A stretch of DNA of 64,000 nt from Actinoallomurus soli (GTDB lineage Bacteria; Actinomycetota; Actinomycetes; Streptosporangiales; Streptosporangiaceae): positions 221,739 to 285,738 of the forward strand of contig NZ_JAMXMV010000012.1 in assembly GCF_024055715.1 (NCBI RefSeq). The letters run 5' to 3'. The notes below the pieces were generated by a model. That model was not told the DNA's origin. It was given only the letters and a program-made list of their open reading frames with translations, and searched no databases. Shown here piece after piece: positions 8,776-16,734 of the stretch; the stretch's first letter is position 1; each line of letters begins with the position of its first letter. The position numbers and the translations under genes were made by a program.

Positions 8776-10200
8776 GTGAGCCTTCCCTCCTCCCGGATCT
8801 CCCTGAGCGCGCTGCTCGTCGCCGCGCTCACCGCCTGCTCGTCCAACGCGGGCTCCGCCCGGCCGACGGCCGTCGCCGCACCGGCCGCGGCGGCGGTCGG
8901 CGCCGCGAGCGTCGGAGACCCCTACGTCCCCGGTGACGGCAACGGCGGGTACGACGTACAGCACTACTCCCTGGACCTGCGGATCACGCCCAAGGCGACA
9001 CCCGAGCTGACCGGCACCGCGACGGTGACCGCGGTCGCGACCGGCCCGCTGGCCCGCTTCGACCTGGACCTCACCGGGCTCACCGTGTCCGAGGTCACGG
9101 TCGACGGCCGGACCGCCTCCTACACCCGCAGCGGCAGCGAACTCGCCGTCACCGCGCCCAAGCCGATCGCCCGCGGCGCAAGGTTCGCCGTACGCGTCCG
9201 GTACTCCGGGAACCCCCGGCAGATCGACGATCCGGTGCTGGGCCGGTACGGCTGGCTGCCCACCTCGGACGGGGTCTTCACCGGCGACGAGCCGAGCGGG
9301 GCGCACACGTGGTTCCCTTCGAACGACCACCCGGAGGACAAGGCGAGCTACGACTTCCAGATCACCGTGCCGCGCGGCCTCACCGCGATCGCCAACGGGA
9401 TCCAGACCGGAACGACCACCACCGGGAAGTCCACGACGTACCGCTGGCGCGAGGACGCCCCGATGGCGACCTACCTCGCGATGGTGGACGTCGGGCGGTT
9501 CAAGGTCCGCACCGGCCGTACGCCCGGCGGTGTCCCGGTGTACGTCGCGGTCGACCCGTCCGTCATGACCACCACGGCGGACAAGCTGTACGACACGACC
9601 TCGCGGGTCGTCGACGCGTGGACGAAGCTGTTCGGGCCGTACCCGTTCGCGTCGGCCGGTGGCGTCGTCGACAACCTCCAGGTGGGCTTCGCGCTGGAGA
9701 CCCAGACCAAGCCGGAGTACGGACCGGCGATGGGCGCCGACCCGACCACGGTCGCGCACGAGCTGTCGCACCAGTGGTTCGGCGACAGCGTCACCGTCAC
9801 CCGGTGGAGCGACATCTGGCTCAACGAGGGCTTCGCCACGTACGCCGAGTGGCTGTGGGGCGAGCGGACCGGCGGCCCGTCGGTGCAGGCGCAGTTCGAC
9901 CAGCGGTACCGCCAGACGGGCAGCCCCGACCTGTGGTCGGTTCCCCCGGCCGACCCGGGCCGGGCGCAGCTGTTCGGCCGCTCGGTGTACGAGCGCGGCG
10001 GCATGACCCTGCACGCGCTGCGGCAGAAGGTGGGCGACGCGAAGTTCTTCGCGATCCTGCGGGCCTGGACGAGCGAGCACCGCCACGGCAACGCCACGAC
10101 CCCACAGTTCATCGCGCTCGCCGAACGGGTCTCCGGCAAGGATCTCGGCGGGTTCTTCCAGGCCTGGCTGTACGGAAAGAAGCGCCCGACCTCGTGGTGA
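8776..10200 (+). CDS. Secreted M1-family metallopeptidase, lipoprotein form
   Basis: Zinc aminopeptidase-like protein of 474 residues. The GTG at 8776 gives a lipoprotein signal (SLPSSRISLSALLVAALTAC, lipobox LTAC at about 20-23), which decides the start. An upstream in-frame TTG at 8674 would bury the signal. The N-terminal beta domain is followed by the gluzincin site HELSH (His328, Glu329, His332) and the third ligand Glu351 in NEGFATYAEW, matching HEXXH-18-E. The exact GAMEN box is absent; the equivalent region reads VGFALETQTKPEY, as in other actinobacterial secreted M1 enzymes. The next gene is a paralogue with a cleavable signal, so the two probably process extracellular peptides from different locations. 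Confidence 0.9.
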   Translation: MSLPSSRISLSALLVAALTACSSNAGSARPTAVAAPAAAAVGAASVGDPYVPGDGNGGYDVQHYSLDLRITPKATPELTGTATVTAVATGPLARFDLDLTGLTVSEVTVDGRTASYTRSGSELAVTAPKPIARGARFAVRVRYSGNPRQIDDPVLGRYGWLPTSDGVFTGDEPSGAHTWFPSNDHPEDKASYDFQITVPRGLTAIANGIQTGTTTTGKSTTYRWREDAPMATYLAMVDVGRFKVRTGRTPGGVPVYVAVDPSVMTTTADKLYDTTSRVVDAWTKLFGPYPFASAGGVVDNLQVGFALETQTKPEYGPAMGADPTTVAHELSHQWFGDSVTVTRWSDIWLNEGFATYAEWLWGERTGGPSVQAQFDQRYRQTGSPDLWSVPPADPGRAQLFGRSVYERGGMTLHALRQKVGDAKFFAILRAWTSEHRHGNATTPQFIALAERVSGKDLGGFFQAWLYGKKRPTSW

Positions 10201-10297
10201 ACGCCGGTCGTGCCTTGTGATCGGGGATCATGGGGAGGATGCTGTGTCCCGCGTGACGCCTCGGGCGTGGCGCCAGCGAAGACAACTGGAGAGGTGC

Positions 10298-11716
10298 ATG
10301 GCAAGGCTTACCCCACGGGCTCTGTCGATCGCCGCCATCGCGGCGGCGGCCGGCCTGCTCACCCCCCTTTCCGCAGCCCAGGCCACGACCGGGTTCACCC
10401 CCGGCGCGCCGGGCGCCGGCGACCCGTACTTCCCCGACATGGGCAACGGCGGTTACGACGCTCGGCACTACAGCCTGTCCCTGGCGTACGACGCCGGCAC
10501 CAAGGCCATCGACGCCGAGGCCAGGATCTCCGCGACCGCGACGCAGAACCTCTCCCGGTTCGACCTGGATTTCCTCGGCCCGCTGAAGGTCGGCAAGGTC
10601 AAGGTGGACGGTCGCGCGGCGAAGTACGAGCGCACCGGCGCGCAGGAGCTCATGATCACTCCCCCGCACGGCCTGCGCAAGGGACGGTCGTTCACGGTGG
10701 ACGTCGCCTACTCCGGCGTCCCGCAGATGATCGACGACAAGGCGCTCGGCATCTCCGGCTGGATCCAGACGCACGACGGCGCGGTCGCGCTCTCCCAGCC
10801 GTTCGGCTCGGCGACCTGGTACCCGGTCAACGACAGCACCGACGACAAGGCCACGTACGACTTCACCGTCACGGTGCCGAAGGGCCTGCAGGTGCTGGCC
10901 AACGGCGAGCCGGCCGGCACGCACACGCACGGGTCGACCACGACGTTCCGCTGGGTGGACAGGCAGCCGACGGCGAGCGAGCTCGTCATGGTCGCGATCG
11001 GCCACTTCGACGTCAAGGACACGCGTACGCCGAGCGGCCTGCGCAACATCACCGCCGTCGACCCGGCCTCGGTGAAGTCCGCGACGGCCTCGGGCGACTT
11101 CAACCAGGCGACCGCCGACGTGATCGACTGGGAGCAGAAGCTCTACGGCCGCTACCCGTTCGGCTCGGTCGGCGGGATCAACGTGCTCGCCCCGAACGTC
11201 GGCTACTCCCTGGAGACGCAGGGCCGTCCGGTGTACGCGCGGCGGTCGGCGGGCGCGATCCCGAGCGCGGACCTGCTCGCCCACGAGCTGGGACACCAGT
11301 GGTTCGGGGACGCCGTGACCCCGCAGCACTGGAAGGACATCTGGCTGAACGAGGGCTTCGCGACCTACTCCGAGTGGCTCTACAGCGAGCAGCACGGCGG
11401 TCAGACGGCCCAGCAGTACTTCGACCAGGCGTACAACTCGCCCGACACCGACTGGAGCGGCAAGGTCGCCGACCCGGGCCGTGACCACATCTTCGACGAC
11501 CTGACCTACACGCGGGCCGCGATGACGATCCACCAGATCCGCAAGGCCGTCGGCGACAAGGTGTTCTTCCAGCTGATCAAGGCCTGGCCGGCGGCGCACC
11601 GCTACGGCAACGCCGACACGGCGCAGTTCGTCTCCTTCACCGAGCACTTCACCCACAAGAACCTGGACAAGCTGTTCCAGGCGTGGGTCTACAGCGAGGG
11701 CAAGCCCGCTCTGTAG
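10298..11716 (+). CDS. Secreted M1-family metallopeptidase, second copy
   Basis: 472-residue paralogue of the preceding gene. The ATG at 10298 with ggagagg at 10288-10294 gives a signal peptide MARLTPRALSIAAIAAAAGL with probable cleavage after SAAQA (about residue 31). The mature protein begins near PGAGDPYFPDMGNGGYD, which is nearly the same as the PYVPGDGNGGYD of the neighbour. The zinc site is HELGH (His329, Glu330, His333) and Glu352 in NEGFATYSEW. No lipobox is present, so it is released or wall-associated rather than lipid-anchored. It lies 97 bp after the first copy, and the pair ends at a strong hairpin. The tandem arrangement points to local duplication. Confidence 0.92.
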   Translation: MARLTPRALSIAAIAAAAGLLTPLSAAQATTGFTPGAPGAGDPYFPDMGNGGYDARHYSLSLAYDAGTKAIDAEARISATATQNLSRFDLDFLGPLKVGKVKVDGRAAKYERTGAQELMITPPHGLRKGRSFTVDVAYSGVPQMIDDKALGISGWIQTHDGAVALSQPFGSATWYPVNDSTDDKATYDFTVTVPKGLQVLANGEPAGTHTHGSTTTFRWVDRQPTASELVMVAIGHFDVKDTRTPSGLRNITAVDPASVKSATASGDFNQATADVIDWEQKLYGRYPFGSVGGINVLAPNVGYSLETQGRPVYARRSAGAIPSADLLAHELGHQWFGDAVTPQHWKDIWLNEGFATYSEWLYSEQHGGQTAQQYFDQAYNSPDTDWSGKVADPGRDHIFDDLTYTRAAMTIHQIRKAVGDKVFFQLIKAWPAAHRYGNADTAQFVSFTEHFTHKNLDKLFQAWVYSEGKPAL

Positions 11717-11726
11717 CAAGAAGTCG

Positions 11727-11760
11727 ACGACCCGGTGGCCTCGGCAGGCCACCGGGTCGT
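11727..11760. terminator. Terminator after the M1 peptidase pair
   Basis: Perfect stem acgacccggtggcc (11727-11740) / ggccaccgggtcgt (11747-11760) with a 6-nt loop and a T-rich follow-on. It serves the + strand peptidase genes and the convergent OYE gene ending at 11767. Confidence 0.85.
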
Positions 11761-11766
11761 TCGCTT

Positions 11767-12942
11767 TCAGGCGAGGACGCAGTGCGTGCCGCGGAAGATG
11801 GTCGGCATGCACTTGTTGCAGTGGATGCACAACGACCGGGTGGCGGGGTCCTTCCGGATGCGGTCGACGAGGTCGGGCTCGCGGAGCAGCGCGCGGGCCA
11901 TGGCGACGAACTCGAAGCCCTCGGCCATCGCGCGGTCCATCGTCGCGCGTTCGGTGATGCCGCCCAGCAGTACGAGGGGCAGTTTCAGGGCGGCGCGGAA
12001 CTGACGGGCGCTGTCCAGCAGGAACGCCTCCTGGTAGGGGTAGCTCCGGAGGAAGCGCCCGCCGACCAGCGCGATGCCCAGCCGTTGCGGCTGCGGGAAC
12101 GCCCCGGCGAACTCTCGGAGCGGCGCGTCACCCCGGAACAGGTACATCGGGTTGAGCAGCGAACTGCCCGCCGTCAGCTCCAGGGCGTCGACCCCGCCGT
12201 CCCGCTCCAGCCACCGGGCCACCTGCAGGCTCTCGTCCAGCCAGAACCCACCCGGTACACCGTCGTCCATGTTGAACTTCGCGAGGACGGCGATGCGGTC
12301 CCCGACGGCGGCCCGTACGGCGCGTGCGATGCCGAGTGCCACCTTCGCCCGGTTCGCGAGTGATCCGCCGTACGCGTCCCGGCGCCTGTTGAGCCTCGGG
12401 CTGAGGAACGAACTGGCGAGGTAGTTGTGCCCCAGGTGGATCTCCACCGCGTCGAACCCGGCCTCGATCGCCAGTAACGCCGCGTCGCCGTGCGCCTTGG
12501 TGATCCGCTCGATGTCGTCCCGAGTGGCCCGGCGGTTGAACTGCAGACTCTGTGGATTGAACCCGGCGGACGGAGCAAGCGACGGGACGCCGTTGGACCG
12601 GCCGTTCGCCACCGGTCCGGCGTGCCCGAGCTGAGCCGAGATCGCCGCGCCCCCGGCGTGCACCGCGTCGGTCAGCCGCCGCAGACCCGGCAGCGCCTCC
12701 GGTCGCATCCAGAGCTGATGACGCTCGGTGCGGCCCTCCGGCGCCACCGCGCAGTACGCCACGGTCGTCATGCCGACCCCGCCCGCCGCATGCCGCCGGT
12801 GGAACTCGATGAGCGCGTCGCTGACGAGGGCGCCCTTGGTCATCCCCTCGAACGTCGCCGCCTTGATGACCCGGTTGCGAAGCGTCAACGGCCCGAGCCG
12901 CGCCGGCTCGAACACGTCCGGGACGACGGATCCGTGCGCCAT
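11767..12942 (-). CDS. NADH:flavin oxidoreductase of the Old Yellow Enzyme family
   Basis: 391-residue FMN TIM barrel. Recognisable parts are the N-terminal LGPLTLRNRVIKAATFEGM, the Q-L-GHAG FMN contact (SAQLGHAGPVANG), the substrate-binding HLGHNYL pair (about 178), LSPRLNRRRDAYGGS and the phosphate-binding GGIT. The C-terminus has a cysteine cluster CIHCNKCMP followed by a further Cys in GTHC. It resembles the iron-sulfur ligand set of 2,4-dienoyl-CoA reductases, but the protein ends there with no FAD/NADPH domain. It is therefore a stand-alone ene-reductase-like enzyme that may bind an FeS cluster. The substrate cannot be named. Confidence 0.88.
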   Translation of the reverse strand: MAHGSVVPDVFEPARLGPLTLRNRVIKAATFEGMTKGALVSDALIEFHRRHAAGGVGMTTVAYCAVAPEGRTERHQLWMRPEALPGLRRLTDAVHAGGAAISAQLGHAGPVANGRSNGVPSLAPSAGFNPQSLQFNRRATRDDIERITKAHGDAALLAIEAGFDAVEIHLGHNYLASSFLSPRLNRRRDAYGGSLANRAKVALGIARAVRAAVGDRIAVLAKFNMDDGVPGGFWLDESLQVARWLERDGGVDALELTAGSSLLNPMYLFRGDAPLREFAGAFPQPQRLGIALVGGRFLRSYPYQEAFLLDSARQFRAALKLPLVLLGGITERATMDRAMAEGFEFVAMARALLREPDLVDRIRKDPATRSLCIHCNKCMPTIFRGTHCVLA

Positions 12943-12955
12943 ACGGGGCGGCCGA

Positions 12956-13048
12956 TCAGTCGCCGTCGAGCACCGTCACCTCGACGCAGTCGCCGCCGTT
13001 GTCACTGCTGCGCCTGGACTTCCGCCACTGCGTGTCCGTTACGTCCAT
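12956..13048 (-). CDS. Very short DUF397-type protein
   Basis: 30-residue product starting MDVTDTQWRKSRRSS and containing GGDCVEVTVLDGD, the hallmark W-RKS-S and CVEV pattern of DUF397. Usual members are about 60 residues and continue with a DSK-type motif and a C-terminal F/W element; this copy stops directly after CVEV. Its ATG lies 10 bases inside the end of the XRE/DUF5753 gene, so it is translationally coupled. It is either a shortened functional partner or a decaying gene. DUF397 proteins normally work with the adjacent XRE regulator. Confidence 0.75.
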   Translation of the reverse strand: MDVTDTQWRKSRRSSDNGGDCVEVTVLDGD

Positions 13049-13815
13049 CGGTCCTCCGCCGTTCTCCTGATGAAGTCCAATGACTCTCGCTGGGAAAGGG
13101 CATGGGTGCGGATCGTCTCCCACACATCCTCTAAGGTGGCGATGTCCTCGTGGTTGCTGGTGACGATCCCGCGTACGGCCGTGTCTATATAACCCACCTC
13201 ACTACCGTCGATGGTCCCGATTGTAAAGGCCCCCGACAGGCGCGGGCTGGCGTCCGAGGGGACGACCTGCACGGTGACGTGCTCGGATACGCTGTCGACC
13301 AGACGCATGAGCTGTTCGTGCATCACCTTCGGGCCGCCCTTGTCGCGATAGAGGACCGCTTCGTCGATGACGAAATGCAGTTTCGGCGGCGGGTCGGCCG
13401 AGAGAATCGCCTGCCGCTCCATTCGCCTTTGGACTGCCGCCTCGTTCCCGTTCAGGAGCACCCGTGCATAGTCCTCGGTCTGCAGCAGACCGGGCATGAT
13501 CACGAGTTGGAAAGAACGGAGCCTGGACGCTCGGCGCTCTTCGATGAGCCAGTCGCGTATCCAGCGGGGCAGGCTCTCCTGGTCGAGGAGGTCGAACAGA
13601 TCGACCAGTGCGCCGTCCGAGGTCTTGAGCGCGCGTTCTATCGCGGCGACCATCTCTCGCGATGGGCGCTCCCGCCCGGTCTCGATCGCGCTGATCGTCT
13701 TGTCCGAGCAGGGGATCTCCTTGGCCAGCTCGACCTGCGTGTATCCGGTCCGTTTCCGGTTCCGGCGGATGGCCGCTGCGAGCTTGATCAGGGCTGGGCT
13801 CGGGGGATTGCCCAT
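13039..13815 (-). CDS. XRE-family regulator with DUF5753 domain
   Basis: 258-residue DNA-binding regulator. The N-terminal helix-turn-helix (about 8-65) includes LAAAIRRNRKRTGYTQVELA and CSDKTISAIETGRERPSREM. The DUF5753 region (about 85-250) has the family's MPGLLQTEDYARVLL and FVIDEAVLYRDKGG. The ATG at 13815 gives the standard start MGNPPSPALIKLA. It overlaps the downstream DUF397 gene and is divergent from an RsbW-like ATPase gene. This is the multicopy WhiJ/AbaA-type three-gene arrangement of mycelial actinomycetes, known to affect development and secondary metabolism in some copies. Confidence 0.92.
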   Translation of the reverse strand: MGNPPSPALIKLAAAIRRNRKRTGYTQVELAKEIPCSDKTISAIETGRERPSREMVAAIERALKTSDGALVDLFDLLDQESLPRWIRDWLIEERRASRLRSFQLVIMPGLLQTEDYARVLLNGNEAAVQRRMERQAILSADPPPKLHFVIDEAVLYRDKGGPKVMHEQLMRLVDSVSEHVTVQVVPSDASPRLSGAFTIGTIDGSEVGYIDTAVRGIVTSNHEDIATLEDVWETIRTHALSQRESLDFIRRTAEDRWT

Positions 13816-13975
13816 GTCCGCGCCTTTCTGTCCGACTCTGGAAGACTCTCGTCGGCTCCGGGAGTCGCGACGAAATCTCCACCTGTTGTGACCGTTTGAT
13901 TTCGGAGCGTAGCGCATATCGGCATCGTGGACAGCGCTTGCAGAAAGGCGAGCCATTCGAGGCGGGAGCCGTCCC

Positions 13976-14383
13976 ATGTGCCAGATGCCCACGGAGCCGG
14001 ACGACATCCGGACGCTGACGATCACGGGTGAACCCAGAGAGGCCAAACGTGCCCGCGCGTTCGCGCGCGCGTGCCTTGACGAGTTCGGCTGCAGCGCCGG
14101 CAGCATCGACGACGGAGAGTTGATCATCTCCGAACTGGCCACGAACGCGATCGCCGCGGCCCCCGGGAAACAGATCGACATATCGATCTTCCCCATCAAG
14201 GACCTCGTCGCCATCTACGTCTATGACCCCGCGGACGGCCTGCCCCGGCGGCAGCCCCTGACGCTCGCCAGCGAGAAAGGACGCGGCCTCGCGATCGTCA
14301 GGTGCTACTCGCATCGGCACGGGACCTTCCGGAGCGCTTCGGGCGGGAAGGTCGTCTGGGCGATGGTGCGGAGGTTCTCGTGA
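13976..14383 (+). CDS. RsbW-like ATP-binding protein (anti-sigma kinase fold)
   Basis: 135-residue HATPase_c protein. The N box is DDGELIISELATNAIAAA (about 43-60), the D box DPADGLP, and the G2-like loop EKGRGLAIVRCY (about 101-112). There is no sensor or dimerisation domain, as in the many stand-alone anti-sigma/SpoIIAB-like ATPases that accompany XRE/DUF397 pairs. The ATG at 13976 has ggcgggag just before it. Its stop overlaps the GTG of the following small gene. No sigma factor or antagonist gene lies nearby, so its partner is not known. Confidence 0.88.
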   Translation: MCQMPTEPDDIRTLTITGEPREAKRARAFARACLDEFGCSAGSIDDGELIISELATNAIAAAPGKQIDISIFPIKDLVAIYVYDPADGLPRRQPLTLASEKGRGLAIVRCYSHRHGTFRSASGGKVVWAMVRRFS

Positions 14384-14583
14384 TCGACGAGACTCTCACC
14401 ATCGAGCACCTCAGAGCGCGGTTCTCCGAATGGATAATCGCCTGCGACCCGTCGATGCGCTGTTACTGGCTCCTCCATTGGCGCTACCTGGAGCTCGGGT
14501 GGTGCCGGGTCGAGTCGATGCTCCGCGTCGAGGCCACGATCCTCGATATTCAGCAAAGATACGTCCCGTACATCCGTCCCTGA
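14380..14583 (+). CDS. Small hypothetical protein coupled to the ATPase
   Basis: 67-residue product starting VIDETLTIEHLRARF, with FSEWIIACDPSMRCYWLLHW (rich in Trp and Tyr) and ending YVPYIRP. The GTG at 14380 overlaps the stop of the ATPase gene in the GTGA arrangement, which supports real translation. The W-x-I pattern followed by a Trp-containing strand recalls small orphan proteins that follow regulatory ATPases in actinomycetes. No named domain is recognised. Confidence 0.6.
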   Translation: MIDETLTIEHLRARFSEWIIACDPSMRCYWLLHWRYLELGWCRVESMLRVEATILDIQQRYVPYIRP

Positions 14584-14873
14584 GAGACGCCCCAGGGCGT
14601 TGCACTGGCATCCACTGCGCCTAGAGCGCAGTGATCGCCAGGGCCATGGCCAGGTCGGACTTTCTCTATCGATTCGCCCTTACCGCTGGCACATGGCTCC
14701 AATCATGCCAGCGACGAAGCCGTTATAACCAACAGGTTCGAGGGCGGAGACCGCCTCGCCCGGGTCAGCGACTCCTCCATGGGCGGCTTCAGCGATCTTT
14801 CCTGGGAACTCTCCCCTCGACATGGCCGCGCAGCCGGCACCCGCCACCATGCCGGCCCTGGTCGCCTACGGAG

Positions 14874-15173
14874 TCAGTCACCGTTGAATACCAAATATCT
14901 GTGCGGTCGAGCCAAAGCAAGATCGATTAGCTCAACGAGTCCTTGTGCCGCCTCAATTTCACCAGGATCACCAGATCGCCGAAAGCTTTCGACTTCTCCA
15001 CGAAGTCGAGGCAGTTGCGACCTGTTGAAAACAGTATCGTCGTACGGATCGACGTCGGAGAGCATCGGAAGGCCCCGCTCTCGCGCCGACGCGCGGAGTG
15101 AATGGAGTTGCGGATGAACAGACCTACCGAGTATCTCACCCGAGTAAGTTCGAACGAAGACACTTAGCGCCAC
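14874..15173 (-). CDS. Orphan hypothetical protein with VDPYDDTVFN motif
   Basis: 99-residue protein starting (GTG) MALSVFVRTYSGEILGR, with a central SDVDPYDDTVFNRSQLPRL and a helical C-terminal half. A GAGAGGGG site lies just upstream. Codon choice (GTA, ATA, TTT, TTG, AGA) is unlike the surrounding high-GC genes, so recent acquisition is likely. Small actinomycete proteins with a similar D-PYDDT-FN core are recalled, but no function is assigned to them. Confidence 0.6.
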   Translation of the reverse strand: MALSVFVRTYSGEILGRSVHPQLHSLRASARERGLPMLSDVDPYDDTVFNRSQLPRLRGEVESFRRSGDPGEIEAAQGLVELIDLALARPHRYLVFNGD

Positions 15174-15193
15174 TACACCCCTCTCGCCCCGCC

Positions 15194-15349
15194 ATCAACA
15201 ACGGCGCCGCCCAGCAGTGGACCATCACTCCCGACAACGCCGACGACCTGAACTACACCATCTCAATCGGAGATCCGGCCAACGGTGGTAAGTGCCTGGC
15301 CGTTTCAGGGACCCATACCGCGAACAGCACACCGATCATCCAGGCCAGG
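15194..15349 (+). pseudogene. Ricin-type beta-trefoil lectin domain fragment
   Basis: About 52 codons in one frame. They read INNGAAQQWTITPDN, then YTISIGDPANGGKCLAVSG, then TANSTPIIQA, which is the repeat pattern of ricin B-type carbohydrate-binding domains (QQW followed by a KCL-V-G subdomain). There is no catalytic domain, signal peptide or start nearby, and the match stops abruptly at about 15349 before the ilvA end. It is probably the debris of a secreted glycosidase or lectin gene. Confidence 0.55.
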
Positions 15350-15438
15350 TCCCGGCTTCGCGCACTCCAGCGATGGAGACCCGCGGGGCCGGGGCCTCGG
15401 CGGTGGGAGGCATCCTCCGCCGTCGAAGACGGCGAGGG

Positions 15439-16650
15439 TCAGCTGAAGCTCAGGGTGTAGCCCTCGGCGCGGAGGCGGCCGAGGACCTCGTCGCAGTGGT
15501 CCGGGCCCCGGGTCTCCAGGTGCAGCGACACTTCGGCCTCGTCCACGTTGAGCCGGGAGGCGGTCCGCTGGTGGACGACGTCCAGGACGTTGACCCCGAG
15601 CTCGGCCAGCTCGCCGAGCAGCGTGACGAGCGCGCCGGGCCGGTCCGGGAGCCGTACGCGGAACATCAGGTAGCGGCCGGCCACCGCCAGCCCGTGGCGG
15701 AGCACCTTGGACAGCAGCAGCGGGTCGATGTTGCCCCCGGACAGCACCGTCACCACCGGCGGCTCGAACATCTGCGGCCGGTCCAGCAGCGCGGCGACGC
15801 CGACCACGCCGGCGGGCTCGACCACCTGCTTGGAGCGTTCTAGGCAGTTGAGCAGGGCCCGGGAGATCATCTCCTCGGAGACGGTGACGACCGAGTCGAC
15901 GAGCTTGGAGATCAGCTCGAACGTGAGATCGCCCGGCCGGCCCACCGCGATGCCGTCGGCCATCGTGCCGGCCGGCTCCACGGCCACCGGGCGTCCGGCG
16001 GCCAGCGACGGCGGGTAGGCCGCCGCGCGCTCCGCCTGGACGCCCACGACCCGTACGTCCGGGCGGAGCTCCTTGACGGCCGCCGCGATCCCCGCGACCA
16101 GGCCGCCGCCCCCGACCGGCACCACGATCGTGCGGACCTCCGGGCACTGCTCCAGGATCTCCAGGCCCACCGTGCCCTGCCCCGCCACCACGTCGGGATG
16201 GTCGAACGGGTGGATGAAGACCGCGTCGTTCTCCCGCGCGTAGGCCGTGGCGGCCGCCAGGCAGGCGTCCACGCCGGGGCCGCCGAACACGACCTCCGCG
16301 CCGTACGCACGGGTCGCGGCGACCTTCGGCAGCGGGGCGCCCTCGGGCATGAAGACGACACTCCTGCAGCCGAGGAGCGTGGCGGCCAGCGCGACGCCCT
16401 GCGCGTGGTTTCCGGCGCTGGCCGCGACCACGCCGTGCGCCCGCTCCTCCGCGCTGAGGCGGGCGATGCGGACGTACGCGCCGCGGGCCTTGAACGACCC
16501 GGCGCGCTGGAGGTTCTCGGCCTTGAGCAGCACGGGGCCGCCGACCTTCGCCGACAGCGACCGGGACTCCAGGATCGGGGTCGTCACGGTCACATCGCGC
16601 AGCACGTCACGAGCCGCGCGGACCTCATCAACGCCGACGGGACCGCTCAT
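15439..16650 (-). CDS. ilvA: Threonine ammonia-lyase (threonine dehydratase) with ACT domain
   Basis: PLP enzyme of 403 residues that deaminates threonine to 2-oxobutanoate for isoleucine synthesis, or degrades it. The PLP lysine is K54 in GSFKARGAY. The phosphate-binding glycine loop is VGGGGLVAG (about 178-186), and the C-terminal ACT domain starts near 325 (RLPDRPGALVTLLGELAELG). The length and single ACT domain match the TdcB/IlvA2 form common in actinobacteria rather than the longer two-ACT E. coli IlvA. It stands alone on the minus strand. Confidence 0.93.
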   Translation of the reverse strand: MSGPVGVDEVRAARDVLRDVTVTTPILESRSLSAKVGGPVLLKAENLQRAGSFKARGAYVRIARLSAEERAHGVVAASAGNHAQGVALAATLLGCRSVVFMPEGAPLPKVAATRAYGAEVVFGGPGVDACLAAATAYARENDAVFIHPFDHPDVVAGQGTVGLEILEQCPEVRTIVVPVGGGGLVAGIAAAVKELRPDVRVVGVQAERAAAYPPSLAAGRPVAVEPAGTMADGIAVGRPGDLTFELISKLVDSVVTVSEEMISRALLNCLERSKQVVEPAGVVGVAALLDRPQMFEPPVVTVLSGGNIDPLLLSKVLRHGLAVAGRYLMFRVRLPDRPGALVTLLGELAELGVNVLDVVHQRTASRLNVDEAEVSLHLETRGPDHCDEVLGRLRAEGYTLSFS

Positions 16651-16734
16651 GCCAGAAGTGTCCCACGGCAGGCGTCAGTACCAGGGTCCTGGTCGCGGGA
16701 CCCGCCGAAACCCTCGGCACGAGCGGCCTGACGC

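Larger units (their letters stand above)
14584..15438. other. Lower-GC accessory interval with one orphan gene and a lectin remnant
   Basis: This 855-bp stretch has visibly lower GC and codon use unlike its neighbours. It contains the minus-strand orphan gene at 14874-15173 and a plus-strand remnant of a ricin-type lectin domain at 15194-15349. The part 14584-14873 has short open frames only and no recognisable product. No terminal repeats or integrase were seen. Confidence 0.6.

Noticed and set aside
14631..14930. Short + strand frames before the orphan gene in the low-GC interval
   Set aside because: No conserved-looking sequence, no clear ribosome site, and one overlaps the better-supported minus-strand gene.
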